Counted from the stretch's first letter, positions 1 through 11,143 are shown. The stretch: 64,000 nt of DNA from Silanimonas sp. (GCF_027530345.1 NZ_JAPZQK010000018.1:186001-250000), one strand, 5' to 3'. Numbers and translations are program-made. Notes: generated by a model from the letters alone, not told the origin.

Positions 1-49
1 AATAGGGGCAGATCGCGGACGAATACATCACGACCTCGGCGCGGGACAT
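1..49 (-). CDS. grxC: Glutaredoxin 3, 5' end only (cut by window edge)
   Basis: Reverse-strand reading from an ATG at 49 gives sixteen residues, MSRAEVVMYSSAICPY, before the window ends. This matches the start of glutaredoxins: a first beta strand followed by the CPYC redox motif, of which CPY is visible. A GGAG ribosome-binding site lies just upstream on the minus strand. Glutaredoxins reduce disulfides and glutathionylated proteins in the cytoplasm using glutathione. The gene is divergent from the M48 protease gene. It is too short for the ORF track. The call rests on a short N-terminus, so it is good but not certain. Confidence 0.75.
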   Translation of the reverse strand, partial: MSRAEVVMYSSAICPY

Positions 50-178
50 CTCGGCGGCTCCAATTCGGCGCAGGAAGCATGGAACTATGCGGGCGACCCG
101 CGGTCTTTTCCAGCGCGACAGTGCCCCACTTAACGACGGGTTCACCAGCCGCCGCCCCCCTTTCGGCATGCTCCGACG

Positions 179-1771
179 ATGCGCATCACGCCCCTGCTCG
201 CCCTCCCCGCCGCCCTCGCCCTCGCGCTGTTCCCCGGCCCTGCCGCCGACGCGCAGTCGCGGCCGGAGGCACTCCCGCAGATGGGCTCCTCCGCCGCCAG
301 CCTGATCACGCCGGCCGACGAGGCGCGCTACGGCGCGATGCTGATGCGCGAGTTGCGCCGGCAGGACCTGCTCGTCGCCGATCCCCTGATCGAAGGCTGG
401 CTGCAGGGCTTGGGCTTCCGCGTGGCGGCATCGAGCGGCGAGCCAGACCATGGCTACACCTTCTTCATGATGCGCGACCGCCGCATCAACGCCTTCGCCA
501 CCCTCGGCGGCCTGATTGGCATGAATGCCGGCCTCGTGCTCACGGCCGAGCGCGAGGACGAGGTGGCCGGCGTGCTCGCCCACGAAGTGGCGCACGTCAC
601 CCAGCGGCACGTGCTGCGGTCCGCCGAAAAGTCGCAGCAGATGCAGCTGCCGACCATGCTGGCGATGATCGGCGCGCTGGCGGCGGCGTCGCAGAGCAAC
701 TCGCGCTCTTCCGACGACGCCATGCAAGCCGCCGTGGTCGGCGCACAGGCGCTGATGGCGCAGATGCAGATCAACTACACCCGCAGCAACGAATCGGAAG
801 CCGACCGCATCGGCATCGAGACGCTGTCGCGTGCCGGCTTCGATCCGCTGGGCATCGCCGATTTCTTCGGCCGGATGGAACGCGCCTCGCGAGGCAACAC
901 GGGGGGCTGGCAGGCCCCGGAATACCTGCGCACCCACCCCGTGACGACCACGCGTATCGCCGAGGCGCGCGACCGCGCGGCGGCCATGGCCAAACAGGCC
1001 CCCTGGCGGGACGCCGCCGTCCGTGACGAAGGCCACCTGCTGCTGCCGGCCGCCCTGCGCCCCTTGCCGAGTGCCGCGAACGCGCGGCCCAGCGAGTTCC
1101 ATTGGGCCCGTGAGCGCCTGCGCGTGCTGACGGCCCCCACCGCGCGCGACGCCGTCGCCGAGTACGAGAAGAATCCCGTCACCGCGCCCCGCCCCGAGGT
1201 TGCCTACGGCCACGCCTTGGCGATGCTTCGCGCAGGCCACGCGAGCGACGCCGTCACCCGCCTTGAGCGGCTGTTGGCCGTCGACCCGACCAACCTCTGG
1301 TTGCGGCTCGCCAGCGCGGAGGCCCTGCACAAGGCGGGCCGGCCGGTCGAGGCCACCCGCCACTACGAGGGACTGCTGGCGGATAACCCGCAGCACCGGG
1401 CGATCACCCTGAGCTATGCCGAGACCCTGAATGAGCGCGGGGATGCCGGCTCCGCCCGACGCGCCCAGGCCCTGCTTCGCCCGCTGCTGGCCGCCGCCAG
1501 CGGCGACCTGCTGCTGCAACGCAGCTTCGCCCGGGCCAGCGAGCTCGCCGGCGACGCCAACCGGGCCGTCGAGGCGCACGCCGAGGCCGCATTCCTCGCC
1601 GGCCGCGCAGAGGACGCCCTCAAGCAGTTCGACAGCCTCAAGCAACGCGACGACGTCGACTACGTGCAGCGCGCCCGCGTCGAAGCCCGCATGGCCGAGA
1701 TCATGCCGGTGGTGCTGGAGATGCGCCGCGCGGGGCTGCGGCCCGAAGACCAGGCCCGCGAGCGGTCCTGA
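179..1771 (+). CDS. bepA: Periplasmic M48 metalloprotease with TPR domain (BepA/YfgC-like)
   Basis: 530 aa. Residues 1-26 form a Sec signal peptide ending near ADAQS. The zinc motif HEVAH sits at about 135-139, with the downstream ligand in ESEAD at about 205-209, as in M48 peptidases. The C-terminal half (about 310-530) is an alpha-helical TPR-like repeat region. BepA family members act in the periplasm, degrading stalled outer-membrane proteins and assisting LptD maturation through the Bam complex. Length and architecture fit the family. The longer upstream in-frame options lack a signal peptide, so the ATG at 179 is preferred. The gene lies just upstream of phoB but is separated from it by a Pho-box promoter, so it is probably a separate unit. 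Confidence 0.88.
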   Translation: MRITPLLALPAALALALFPGPAADAQSRPEALPQMGSSAASLITPADEARYGAMLMRELRRQDLLVADPLIEGWLQGLGFRVAASSGEPDHGYTFFMMRDRRINAFATLGGLIGMNAGLVLTAEREDEVAGVLAHEVAHVTQRHVLRSAEKSQQMQLPTMLAMIGALAAASQSNSRSSDDAMQAAVVGAQALMAQMQINYTRSNESEADRIGIETLSRAGFDPLGIADFFGRMERASRGNTGGWQAPEYLRTHPVTTTRIAEARDRAAAMAKQAPWRDAAVRDEGHLLLPAALRPLPSAANARPSEFHWARERLRVLTAPTARDAVAEYEKNPVTAPRPEVAYGHALAMLRAGHASDAVTRLERLLAVDPTNLWLRLASAEALHKAGRPVEATRHYEGLLADNPQHRAITLSYAETLNERGDAGSARRAQALLRPLLAAASGDLLLQRSFARASELAGDANRAVEAHAEAAFLAGRAEDALKQFDSLKQRDDVDYVQRARVEARMAEIMPVVLEMRRAGLRPEDQARERS

Positions 1772-1847
1772 CCGGACGCCGAGGCCCGCCCGCCCGGGCC
1801 GCGAGGGCTCGACAAGCCGCGCCGGCGCTGTGACGATTCCCTTTCAG

Positions 1848-1865
1848 TCGTCATGGTCGCGTCAC
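1848..1865 (+). promoter_or_regulatory. Pho box upstream of phoB
   Basis: TCGTCATGGTCGCGTCAC contains two 7-mers (TCGTCAT and GCGTCAC) separated by 4 bp. That is the 7-4-7 direct-repeat geometry of the PhoB operator (consensus CTGTCAT-N4-CTGTCAC). An A/T-rich TATCTA-like -10 follows about 8 bp downstream at 1874-1879, close to the spacing seen when PhoB replaces the -35 element. It lies 46 bp before the phoB start, implying autoregulation. The repeat is seen; binding is inferred. Confidence 0.7.
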
Positions 1866-1911
1866 AAAAGTTTTATCTACTGGCGCCCTGACCCCATGGC
1901 CTGGACATCCC

Positions 1912-2601
1912 GTGCAGAAGCGCATCCTCATCGTCGACGACGAGCCCGCCATCCGTGACATGGTGGCCTTCGCCCTCCGCAAGGGCGAATACGAACCGGT
2001 GCACGCCGGTGACGCCCGCGAGGCGCAGACCGCCATCGTCGAGCGCGTGCCCGACCTGATCCTGCTGGACTGGATGCTGCCGGGCACCTCGGGACTCGAC
2101 CTCGCCCGCCGCTGGCGCAAGGACGAGCTCACCCGCGACGTGCCGATCATCATGCTCACCGCCCGCGGCGAAGAGAACGACCGCGTCTCCGGCCTCGAGT
2201 CGGGTGTCGACGACTACGTGGTGAAGCCCTTCTCGGCCCGCGAACTCCTGGCTCGCATCAAGGCCGTGATGCGCCGTTCGCGCGAGGACGAGGCCGACGG
2301 CAGCGTGCAGATCGGCCGCCTGCGCATCGACGGCGCGGCGCACCGCGTCTACGCCGGCGACGAATCCATCCACGTTGGCCCGACGGAATACCGGCTTCTG
2401 CACTTCTTCATGACCCACGCCGACCGCGTGTACACCCGTGCGCAGCTCCTGGACCATGTGTGGGGCGGGAACGTGTACGTCGAAGAGCGCACCGTGGACG
2501 TGCACATCCGCCGGCTCCGCAAGGCGCTGGAGCCGAACCAGCTGGACGGCATGGTCCAGACCGTCCGTGGCAGCGGCTACCGGTTCTCGGAAACGACGTG
2601 A
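1912..2601 (+). CDS. phoB: Phosphate regulon response regulator PhoB
   Basis: 229 aa, GTG start. The N-terminal receiver domain has the acidic pair D9-D10, phosphoacceptor D53 in LLDWMLPG, T83 and K105. The C-terminal winged-helix DNA-binding domain of the OmpR/PhoB class contains the recognition region EERTVDVHIRRLRKALE. PhoB activated by PhoR binds Pho boxes and recruits sigma-70 RNA polymerase through the transactivation loop when phosphate is scarce. phoR starts 16 bp after the stop codon, and ppk and ppx follow. Identity is supported by domain architecture, by phoR and by the Pho box upstream. Confidence 0.96.
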   Translation: MQKRILIVDDEPAIRDMVAFALRKGEYEPVHAGDAREAQTAIVERVPDLILLDWMLPGTSGLDLARRWRKDELTRDVPIIMLTARGEENDRVSGLESGVDDYVVKPFSARELLARIKAVMRRSREDEADGSVQIGRLRIDGAAHRVYAGDESIHVGPTEYRLLHFFMTHADRVYTRAQLLDHVWGGNVYVEERTVDVHIRRLRKALEPNQLDGMVQTVRGSGYRFSETT

Positions 2602-2617
2602 CGGACGCGCGCGCAGC

Positions 2618-3946
2618 ATGACCATCGGGGCCCTGCTGCGCCGCGCTTGGCGCGCGTCGGTCGCCCGCCTCGTAGCGATCGTCGCGGCCGCGGCCCTGCT
2701 GGGCTGGTGGCTGGACGCCTTCTGGCCCCCGGTCGCGCTGTCCGCCTTCGCCATCCTCGGCTGGCATTACTGGCGCCTGCACCGCCTGCTCGCCCGCCTC
2801 TACCAACGCCGCCGCCTGCGCGACATCGACGGCCGCGGCCTCTGGGACGACCTCGAAATGCTCCTCCACCGCCGCCAGAACGAAGGCCGCGCCCGCACCA
2901 AGCGACTGCTGGGGCTGGTGCGCGGCTACCGGCGCGCCGCCACGCTCATGCCCGATGCGGTGCTGCTCGTCGACCGCGACAGCGGCCGCATCGACTGGTG
3001 CAACCGGCAGGCTCGGGAGCTTCTGGGCCTCGGCCCGCAGGGCAGCGAGGGCACCGTGGGCGCAGTGTTCCCCGATGCGACCGTGCGGGCATGGCTTGAT
3101 GTCGGGCAGACCGATGAGCCTTTGCTCGACCAGGCCTCGCCGCTCGACGCCAACGTGCGGCTGAGCCTGCGCCTGCTGCCCTACTCCCCCTCGCAGTGGC
3201 TGCTGGTGGTGCGTGATGTCACCAAGCTGCTGCGGCTGGAGCAGTTGCGCCGCGACTTCGTCGCCAACGTCTCGCACGAGTTGCGCACGCCGCTGACGGT
3301 GGTGCACGGCTACCTCGACATCCTCGACGCCGACGACTACCCCGAGCTGGGCCCGATGCTCGACGAGATGCGCAAGCAGTCCGCGCGCATGTCGCAGCTG
3401 GTCGAAGACCTCCTGACGCTCTCGAGGCTGGAGGCCCAGGAGGCCCTGGCCCACCGCGAGGTGGTCGCCATGGCGCCGCTGCTGCTGACACTGAAGCGCG
3501 AAGCCCAGGCGATCTCCGCGGGCCGGCACCACATCCACGTCGAGGACAGCGCGAACGTCGACCTGCTCGGATCGACGCGCGAGCTGCACAGCGCCTTTTC
3601 GAACCTCGTGTCGAACGCCGTCCGCTACACCCCGGTCGACGGCCGCATCGACGTCCGCTTCGAACGCAGTGCCGACGGCGGCGTCATGTTGGCCGTGCAG
3701 GACAGCGGCTACGGCATCCCCGCGCAGCACCTGCCGCGCCTGACCGAACGCTTCTACCGCGTTTCCACCAGCCGGGCGCGCGAAACCGGCGGCACCGGCC
3801 TCGGCCTGTCCATCGTCAAGCACGTGCTGAACCTGCACCAGGGGCGGCTCGACATCCGCAGCGAGGTCGGTAAAGGCAGCGTCTTCGCCTGCGTGTTCGG
3901 GCCGGAAGCCGTGGTCGAGCGCGCGCGCGGCACCGACGAGGCCTGA
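2618..3946 (+). CDS. phoR: Phosphate regulon sensor histidine kinase PhoR
   Basis: 442 aa from the ATG at 2618; the ORF-track start at 2438 overlaps phoB and is rejected. One or two hydrophobic helices (about 10-50) anchor it in the inner membrane without a large periplasmic domain, as in PhoR. A PAS domain (about 105-200) precedes the HisKA dimerisation domain with phosphoacceptor H220 in FVANVSHELRTPL. The HATPase region follows, with an N box (FSNLVSNAVRYTP), the G1 motif DSGYGIP and G2 GGTGLGLSIVK. PhoR phosphorylates PhoB when the Pst transporter signals low phosphate. It is very probably cotranscribed with phoB. Confidence 0.95.
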   Translation: MTIGALLRRAWRASVARLVAIVAAAALLGWWLDAFWPPVALSAFAILGWHYWRLHRLLARLYQRRRLRDIDGRGLWDDLEMLLHRRQNEGRARTKRLLGLVRGYRRAATLMPDAVLLVDRDSGRIDWCNRQARELLGLGPQGSEGTVGAVFPDATVRAWLDVGQTDEPLLDQASPLDANVRLSLRLLPYSPSQWLLVVRDVTKLLRLEQLRRDFVANVSHELRTPLTVVHGYLDILDADDYPELGPMLDEMRKQSARMSQLVEDLLTLSRLEAQEALAHREVVAMAPLLLTLKREAQAISAGRHHIHVEDSANVDLLGSTRELHSAFSNLVSNAVRYTPVDGRIDVRFERSADGGVMLAVQDSGYGIPAQHLPRLTERFYRVSTSRARETGGTGLGLSIVKHVLNLHQGRLDIRSEVGKGSVFACVFGPEAVVERARGTDEA

Positions 3947-4023
3947 GCCCGCCGCGCACCACGGCTTGCCAGCCGCGGCTGCGTCGTTTCCAATCCAGAG
4001 TCTGGTTCACGCAAGGCCGCCCC

Positions 4024-6132
<2,109 letters not shown>

Positions 6133-6133
6133 C

Positions 6134-7654
6134 ATGCCGAACAGCTCGCGCCGCAGCCTGCAGGACGGCGACCTCCTCGCAGCGGTCGACCTCGGCTCCA
6201 ACAGCTTCCACCTCGTCGTCGCCCGCTACACGCTGGGCCAACTGCGCATCGTCGACCGCATCAAGGAGACGGTGCGCCTCGCGGAAGGCCTCGACGTCAA
6301 CGGCGGCCTGCGTCCGGACGTCGTGGCCCGCGCGTTGGATTGCCTCGCCCGCTTCGGCCAGAAGCTGCGCAGCGTGCCGCCGGCGCAGGTGCGCGCCATC
6401 GCCACCAACACCGTGCGGCAGATGCGCAATCCGCAGAGCTTCCTGCTGCCGGCCGAAACCGCGCTCGGGCACGGCATCGAAGTGGTGGCCGGCCGCGAGG
6501 AAGCACGCCTCGTCTACCTCGGCGTGGCGCACGGCCACCCGCCGGGCAAGTCGCGACGCCTCGTCATCGACATCGGCGGCGGCTCCACCGAGTTCATCAT
6601 CGGCGACGGCATGGCCCCGATCGAGCGCGAAAGCCTGCAGATGGGCTGCGTGGCCACCACCAAGCGCTTCTTCGCCAACGGCAAGCTGAGCCGCAAGCGT
6701 TGGAAGGACGCCCAGATCGAAATGGCCGCGGAGTTCCAGCAGTTCGCGGCGCTGTATCGCCAATTGGGCTGGAAGGAAACGTTCGGCTCGTCGGGCACGA
6801 TCAAGGCCATCGGCGAGATCTGCGAAGCGCTCAAGCTCTCGAAGGGTGGCCTGATCACCGACACCGCGCTGGCCGGCCTGACCGACCGCGTGCTCGCCTT
6901 CGACACCCTCGAAACCCTGAAGCTTCCCGGCCTCAGCGCGGAGCGCCAGCCGGTGATCGCGGGTGGCGTGCTGGTGTTGGCCACCGCCTTCGAAGCGCTC
7001 GACATCCGCAAGCTGCACGTCAGCGAAGCGGCGATGCGCGAAGGCGTGCTGCACGACATGGTCGGCCGTGGCGGAAAGGCCGACCCGCGCGAAGAGTCGG
7101 TCGCGGCACTGATGACCCGCTACGCGATCGATACCGCGCAGGCGGAACGCGTGGAAGCGACGGCGCTGGCGCTGTTCGACGAGGTCGAGATGGACTGGGG
7201 CCTCGAGGCGCCGGACCGCCAGATGCTGGCCTGGGCCGCGCGCCTGCATGAGCTCGGCCTCGCCATCGCGCACAGCCAGTACCACGTGCACGGCGCCTAC
7301 ATCCTCGAGAACTCCGACATCGCCGGTTTCTCGCGTACCGAGCAGCAATTCCTGGCCACGCTGGTGCGCAACCAGCGCCGCGCCCTGCGGCTCACCAGTT
7401 TCGAGGGCTTGCCCGACCGCTTGGCACCGGCGGCCCAGCGCTGCGCGATGCTGCTGCGGCTCGCGGTGCTGCTGCACCGCGCCCACGAGGCCGGGAAGAT
7501 CCCCGGCCTGCGCCTGCGGGTGGGCAGCGGCGAACTGCAGTTGAAGCTCTCGAAGCGCTGGCTCGACGCCCATCCGTTGACGCGCGCCGACCTCGACACC
7601 GAGCGCGAGCACCTGCGCGACATCGGCCTGCGTCTTGAGCTGGACGGCGGCTGA
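6134..7654 (+). CDS. ppx: Exopolyphosphatase (Ppx/GppA family)
   Basis: 506 aa starting at ATG 6134, one base after the ppk stop; the track's earlier start lies inside ppk. The actin-like ATPase fold is evident from the phosphate-1 motif AAVDLGSNSFHLVVARY and the phosphate-2 motif VIDIGGGSTEFIIG. A C-terminal HD-like helical domain (LHELGLAIAHSQYHVHGAYI) fits the long Ppx form. It releases orthophosphate processively from polyphosphate ends and may also hydrolyse pppGpp. The ppk-ppx coupling implies coordinated synthesis. GppA is the alternative assignment, but the neighbour favours Ppx. Confidence 0.93.
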   Translation: MPNSSRRSLQDGDLLAAVDLGSNSFHLVVARYTLGQLRIVDRIKETVRLAEGLDVNGGLRPDVVARALDCLARFGQKLRSVPPAQVRAIATNTVRQMRNPQSFLLPAETALGHGIEVVAGREEARLVYLGVAHGHPPGKSRRLVIDIGGGSTEFIIGDGMAPIERESLQMGCVATTKRFFANGKLSRKRWKDAQIEMAAEFQQFAALYRQLGWKETFGSSGTIKAIGEICEALKLSKGGLITDTALAGLTDRVLAFDTLETLKLPGLSAERQPVIAGGVLVLATAFEALDIRKLHVSEAAMREGVLHDMVGRGGKADPREESVAALMTRYAIDTAQAERVEATALALFDEVEMDWGLEAPDRQMLAWAARLHELGLAIAHSQYHVHGAYILENSDIAGFSRTEQQFLATLVRNQRRALRLTSFEGLPDRLAPAAQRCAMLLRLAVLLHRAHEAGKIPGLRLRVGSGELQLKLSKRWLDAHPLTRADLDTEREHLRDIGLRLELDGG

Positions 7655-7660
7655 GCCTCC

Positions 7661-8773
7661 TCAGCGAACCCGCAAGGACGAGAGCGGCACGCGCTGGTCG
7701 ATCAGCACCGCACCGTCGGCATCCCGAAGGCCCAGTCGCAGTTCGCGGCGGGCCCATTCGATCTCCACGAGGCCGAAGTTCGCCCGGTGGTAGGCCTCGC
7801 CGACGCGGAGCGCGTTGGGCACCGGCACGTGCCATTCCTCGGTGAGCCCGCTCGAGGTCAGGTCGACCATCGGGTAAGGCACGTTCGCATCGAGGCGCGT
7901 GAGTTCGCCGTAGTGCGTGTCCCCTGAGAGGAACACCACGCCCTCGGCACGGGTGTCGCGAATGAGCTGGAACAGCCGCGCCTGGTCGCGCGGGTAGTTC
8001 ACCCACGCCTCCCAGCCCGGGAAGTCCGCCAGCACCTGAAGGCTGGAGCCGATCAGTCGGACCTCAGCCGGCTCGCGAAGCTGGCGCTCCAGCCACGCCC
8101 ACTGCGCCTCGCCGAGCATGGTCGCTTCCGGCGACGGGTCGCGTGCGTAAGGCCCCGGTACCGGACGCCCTGCCCTCGCCTCGCGCCGGCCCCAGCGTTC
8201 GTGCGCTCCGTCGTCCGGGAACGCCGTGTTGCGTGCGATCGGCGTGCGGTTCCAGCGCAGGTCGAGCAGGATCACCTGCACGCGCTGCCCCGGTGGGCCG
8301 AACATCGCACTGGTGTACACGCCCTCGTGCGTTCGACGGGGTGAATCGGCCGGTTCGCCCCAGAAGTCGAAGAAGACCTCGCGCGAGGCGTCCTTCATCG
8401 GGTACTCGGCCCCCGCGTCGTTCTCGCCGTAGTCGTGGTCGTCCCACGTCGCCATCAACGGCGTCGACGCGCGCAGGCGCTGGAAGCCCGGCTGCGCGGC
8501 CAGCGCCGCGTAAGCCTGCTCGAGTTCGCCACGATCCCGCGTGTCGCCGTAGACGTTGTCGCCGAGGAACAGGAAGAGGTCGGGGTCGGCGGCCTGCACC
8601 GCCGTCCAGATCGGCTGCGGTTTGTGCTGCTCGGCGCAGGAACCAAAGGCGATGCGGGTCAGGGCGGGCGCGCTGGCGCTGCCTGCCTCCGGGGCCGCGA
8701 GGGCCACCGGAGGAAGGCAGAGCGCGAGCGCCAAGCCGAGGTGGCGCAGGGCCACCGACGGCAGGCGCCGCAT
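7661..8773 (-). CDS. phoD: PhoD-type alkaline phosphatase / phosphodiesterase
   Basis: 370 aa. An N-terminal signal peptide (MRRLPSVALRHLGLALALCLPPVALA) targets the periplasm. Metallophosphatase motifs follow in PhoD order: FGSCAEQ, FLFLGDNVYGDT, TWDDHDYGEND and FLSGDTHYGEL. PhoD-like enzymes cleave phosphomono- and diesters using iron and calcium and are often Pho-regulated. The ATG shares its A with the stop codon of the upstream TonB-dependent receptor (TGATG), so the pair is translationally coupled. Compared with Bacillus PhoD it is short and lacks the N-terminal Ig-like domain. It converges on ppx with only 6 bp between the stops. Confidence 0.85.
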   Translation of the reverse strand: MRRLPSVALRHLGLALALCLPPVALAAPEAGSASAPALTRIAFGSCAEQHKPQPIWTAVQAADPDLFLFLGDNVYGDTRDRGELEQAYAALAAQPGFQRLRASTPLMATWDDHDYGENDAGAEYPMKDASREVFFDFWGEPADSPRRTHEGVYTSAMFGPPGQRVQVILLDLRWNRTPIARNTAFPDDGAHERWGRREARAGRPVPGPYARDPSPEATMLGEAQWAWLERQLREPAEVRLIGSSLQVLADFPGWEAWVNYPRDQARLFQLIRDTRAEGVVFLSGDTHYGELTRLDANVPYPMVDLTSSGLTEEWHVPVPNALRVGEAYHRANFGLVEIEWARRELRLGLRDADGAVLIDQRVPLSSLRVR

Positions 8774-11007
8774 CAGAACGAGGCCTCGAGCGTCAGGAAC
8801 ACCTGGCGCGGCGCGCCGGTGACCAGCGTGTAGTTCAGGCCCTGCGGGTCACGAGCGACGAAACCGTTGGTGCCGACGCTGGCGAAGTAGTCCTCGTCGA
8901 ACAGGTTGGTGACGTTGAGCGTGGCCTTCAGGTCCTTGGCGAGGCCGAGGTCGCCGAAGCGGTACGACACCGACGCGTCGGTGACCCAGTAGTCCGGCAC
9001 GCGCGAGTCATTGACGAAGGTGATGAAGCGCTCGTCGGTGTACTTCATGCCGATGCGGGCCTCGACGGCGTCCGCGGCGTAGCGCAGTTCGACGTTGGCG
9101 AGCATCTCCGGCGTGTCGACCACGGTCTTGCCGTCGGTCGGCACCAGGGTCGTGCCGTCGAGGTAGTTCGAGGCGTACTCCGACGAATTCCACGACAGCG
9201 AACCAAACAGCGAGAAGCCACCGCCGAGGCGCCAGTCCATCGCCGCCTCGGCGCCCGAGGTCTCGACGTCGCCGACGTTGGCCAGCACGCTTGGGCAACC
9301 GACGATGCCGGCGCATTGCGAGATGGTCAGCAGGCGGTCTTCGAAGTCCACGCGATACAGCGTGAGCGAGCTCTGGAAGCCCTCATTGCCGTAGCGCAGG
9401 CCGCCTTCGAACGTGGTCGAGGTCTCCGGGCGCAGCGTGCCGCGGATGGCGTTGAAGCCCGTCTGGCTGGCCGAGAACGGACCATTCACGCCAGCGCGGA
9501 AGGCCGCCATGTTCTCCGCGTACGAGCCGAACAGCTCGAAGCCCGGCGCCACTTCGAAACGCAGGCCCAGCTGCGGCAGGAAGCTGTCCTTGGCTTCGAT
9601 GCGACCCTGCGCGCGCGTGCCGCGACGGCTCACGGCTTCGATCTCGGCGTCCAGCGCCTTGAAGCCGGCGTCGATCGTAAAGCGGCCATCCATCAGCGCG
9701 ATGCGGTCGTTGAGGTACCAGACCTGCGTGCGGCTGTCGAAATCCTGCTCGAACACCCGCACGTCCGGGCTGCGGTAGAAGTAGCCGCGGTTCGGCGGGG
9801 TGTCGGCGTTGAGGAAGTAGAAGTTGCGCTGCAGGTTGTGGTCGCTGTCCTCGTGCCACAGGCCGAAGCTCAGCGTGTGCACGCCGAACGGCAGCTCGAA
9901 GCCGGCCGTGAGGCCGCCGCGATCGATGGTGTACTCGGTGGTGCGAAGGCTCAGCGGCAGGGTGGACGAGCTCGGCGAGTACGGGGTCACCCAGTGGCCC
10001 TGGCCTTCGTTCGTGTGGCGATAGACCTGCGCCTTGAAGCTGCCGCCGTCGCCGATGGCGATGTCGGTGTTCAGCGCATAGAGGTTGTCGTCGCGGAGGC
10101 CACGGCCCAGGTAGTAGGCGTCGTCCAGGCTGTTCACACCGCCCGAGAACTGGCCGAAGCCGGCGCGGATGGCGCGCGTCCAGTCACGCGCGTAGTTGTC
10201 CCAATCCATGCCGAGGCGGCGCGCCGACTCCAGCGACAGATCCGCGTAGTCGGTCTCGTTGCGACGCGAGGTGTTGATGAGCGCGCCGAGGCTCCAGGCC
10301 TCGTCGGCGTAGCGGGCCTGCGCGTTGACCTGGCGCGAATCCTGCGCGCCGTAGCCCTTCCATTTCTCGGCATCGTGCTTGGCGCCCGAGAGGAAGGCCG
10401 AGAAGCCGTCGAGGTCACCGGTGTCGTAGCGCGCGAAGGTGCGCAGCGTGTCGTCGCTGCCGACGGTCTGCGCGAGCGTCGCACCGCGCTCGGCCTGCGG
10501 ACCACGCGACGCGAAGCGCACCGTGCCGCCGAGGTTCGACGAGGACGCGGTGTCGAGCGCGCCGCTGCCCTGCGAGACTTCGGCGAAACCGAGGTTCTCG
10601 GCGATCAGCGCGCGGCTGATGTGCAGACCGTTGTGGTTGCCGTAGCTCATGTCGCCGAGCGGGATGCCATCCAACGTGAAGCCCAGCTGGTTCTGGTTGA
10701 AGCCGCGGATGTTCAGGCGCGTCGACCACTCGTAGTTGCCCCACGGGTCAGCCGAGGTGAAGTGCACGCCGGGAAGCTTGCCGAGCAGCTTGAGCGCGCT
10801 GCTGCCGGCGGGCTGGCGGGCGATTTCCTCGCGACCCAGCGCCTGCACCTGGCGGGTTTCGCCGGTGCCGACCACGTTCACTGCGTCGAGGACGGCGGCG
10901 TCATCGCGCACCTCGGGATTGGCGGAAGCGGCCATCGGGGCGAGCGCAGCGGCGACCGCGAGCGCGAGCAGGTGGCGAGGGCGACGGCAGGGGGTGATCG
11001 ACGACAT
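8773..11007 (-). CDS. TonB-dependent outer-membrane receptor
   Basis: 744 aa from the ATG at 11007. That start has GGAG about 8 bases upstream, whereas the 11058 and 11019 alternatives have none. A signal peptide spans residues 1 to about 30 (LLALAVAAALAPMAASA). The plug domain follows (LLGKLPGVHFTS, LNIRGFNQNQLGFTLDGIP), then a long beta-barrel ending in aromatic F (LEASF), the Bam recognition signature. Such receptors import scarce substrates powered by TonB-ExbBD. Coupling to a phosphatase and a Pho-like operator upstream suggest a phosphorylated ligand, which is inference. The TonB box is not obvious. The substrate cannot be read from sequence. Confidence 0.9.
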   Translation of the reverse strand: MSSITPCRRPRHLLALAVAAALAPMAASANPEVRDDAAVLDAVNVVGTGETRQVQALGREEIARQPAGSSALKLLGKLPGVHFTSADPWGNYEWSTRLNIRGFNQNQLGFTLDGIPLGDMSYGNHNGLHISRALIAENLGFAEVSQGSGALDTASSSNLGGTVRFASRGPQAERGATLAQTVGSDDTLRTFARYDTGDLDGFSAFLSGAKHDAEKWKGYGAQDSRQVNAQARYADEAWSLGALINTSRRNETDYADLSLESARRLGMDWDNYARDWTRAIRAGFGQFSGGVNSLDDAYYLGRGLRDDNLYALNTDIAIGDGGSFKAQVYRHTNEGQGHWVTPYSPSSSTLPLSLRTTEYTIDRGGLTAGFELPFGVHTLSFGLWHEDSDHNLQRNFYFLNADTPPNRGYFYRSPDVRVFEQDFDSRTQVWYLNDRIALMDGRFTIDAGFKALDAEIEAVSRRGTRAQGRIEAKDSFLPQLGLRFEVAPGFELFGSYAENMAAFRAGVNGPFSASQTGFNAIRGTLRPETSTTFEGGLRYGNEGFQSSLTLYRVDFEDRLLTISQCAGIVGCPSVLANVGDVETSGAEAAMDWRLGGGFSLFGSLSWNSSEYASNYLDGTTLVPTDGKTVVDTPEMLANVELRYAADAVEARIGMKYTDERFITFVNDSRVPDYWVTDASVSYRFGDLGLAKDLKATLNVTNLFDEDYFASVGTNGFVARDPQGLNYTLVTGAPRQVFLTLEASF

Positions 11008-11070
11008 CTGGAACTCCATTGGGGGCCAACCTCCGATCGGAGCAGTGGGCGCGCACACTGGCGGAAAAGC

Positions 11071-11099
11071 GTGACCGCATCGTTGAATTCACGTGACAC
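11071..11099 (-). promoter_or_regulatory. Pho-box-like array for the TonB receptor/PhoD operon
   Basis: On the minus strand three 7-mers occur at exact 11-bp phasing: GTGTCAC, ATTCAAC (degenerate) and CGGTCAC, separated by 4 bp each. A CAGTGT hexamer lies 10 bp downstream at 11055-11060, carrying the A2 and T6 bases of a -10 element. The array sits 64 bp upstream of the receptor start. The middle repeat is weak, so confidence is moderate. Confidence 0.5.
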
Positions 11100-11114
11100 C
11101 CGATTGCCGGTGCC

Positions 11115-11143
11115 GCGTCACGCCAGCGTCATCGCGATGTCAC
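11115..11143 (+). promoter_or_regulatory. Three-repeat Pho-box array for the glycosyltransferase/PAP2 operon
   Basis: GCGTCAC-GCCA-GCGTCAT-CGCG-ATGTCAC: three 7-mers with 4-bp spacers, all sharing the GTCA core, on the plus strand 33 bp before the GT4 start. The geometry matches tandem PhoB half-sites. I see no good -10 hexamer at the expected distance. This array is the best match to the Pho-box pattern in the window. Confidence 0.65.

Noticed and set aside
3947-4023. Possible Pho box before ppk
   Set aside because: No 7-4-7 direct repeat found; only isolated TTCAC-like words.
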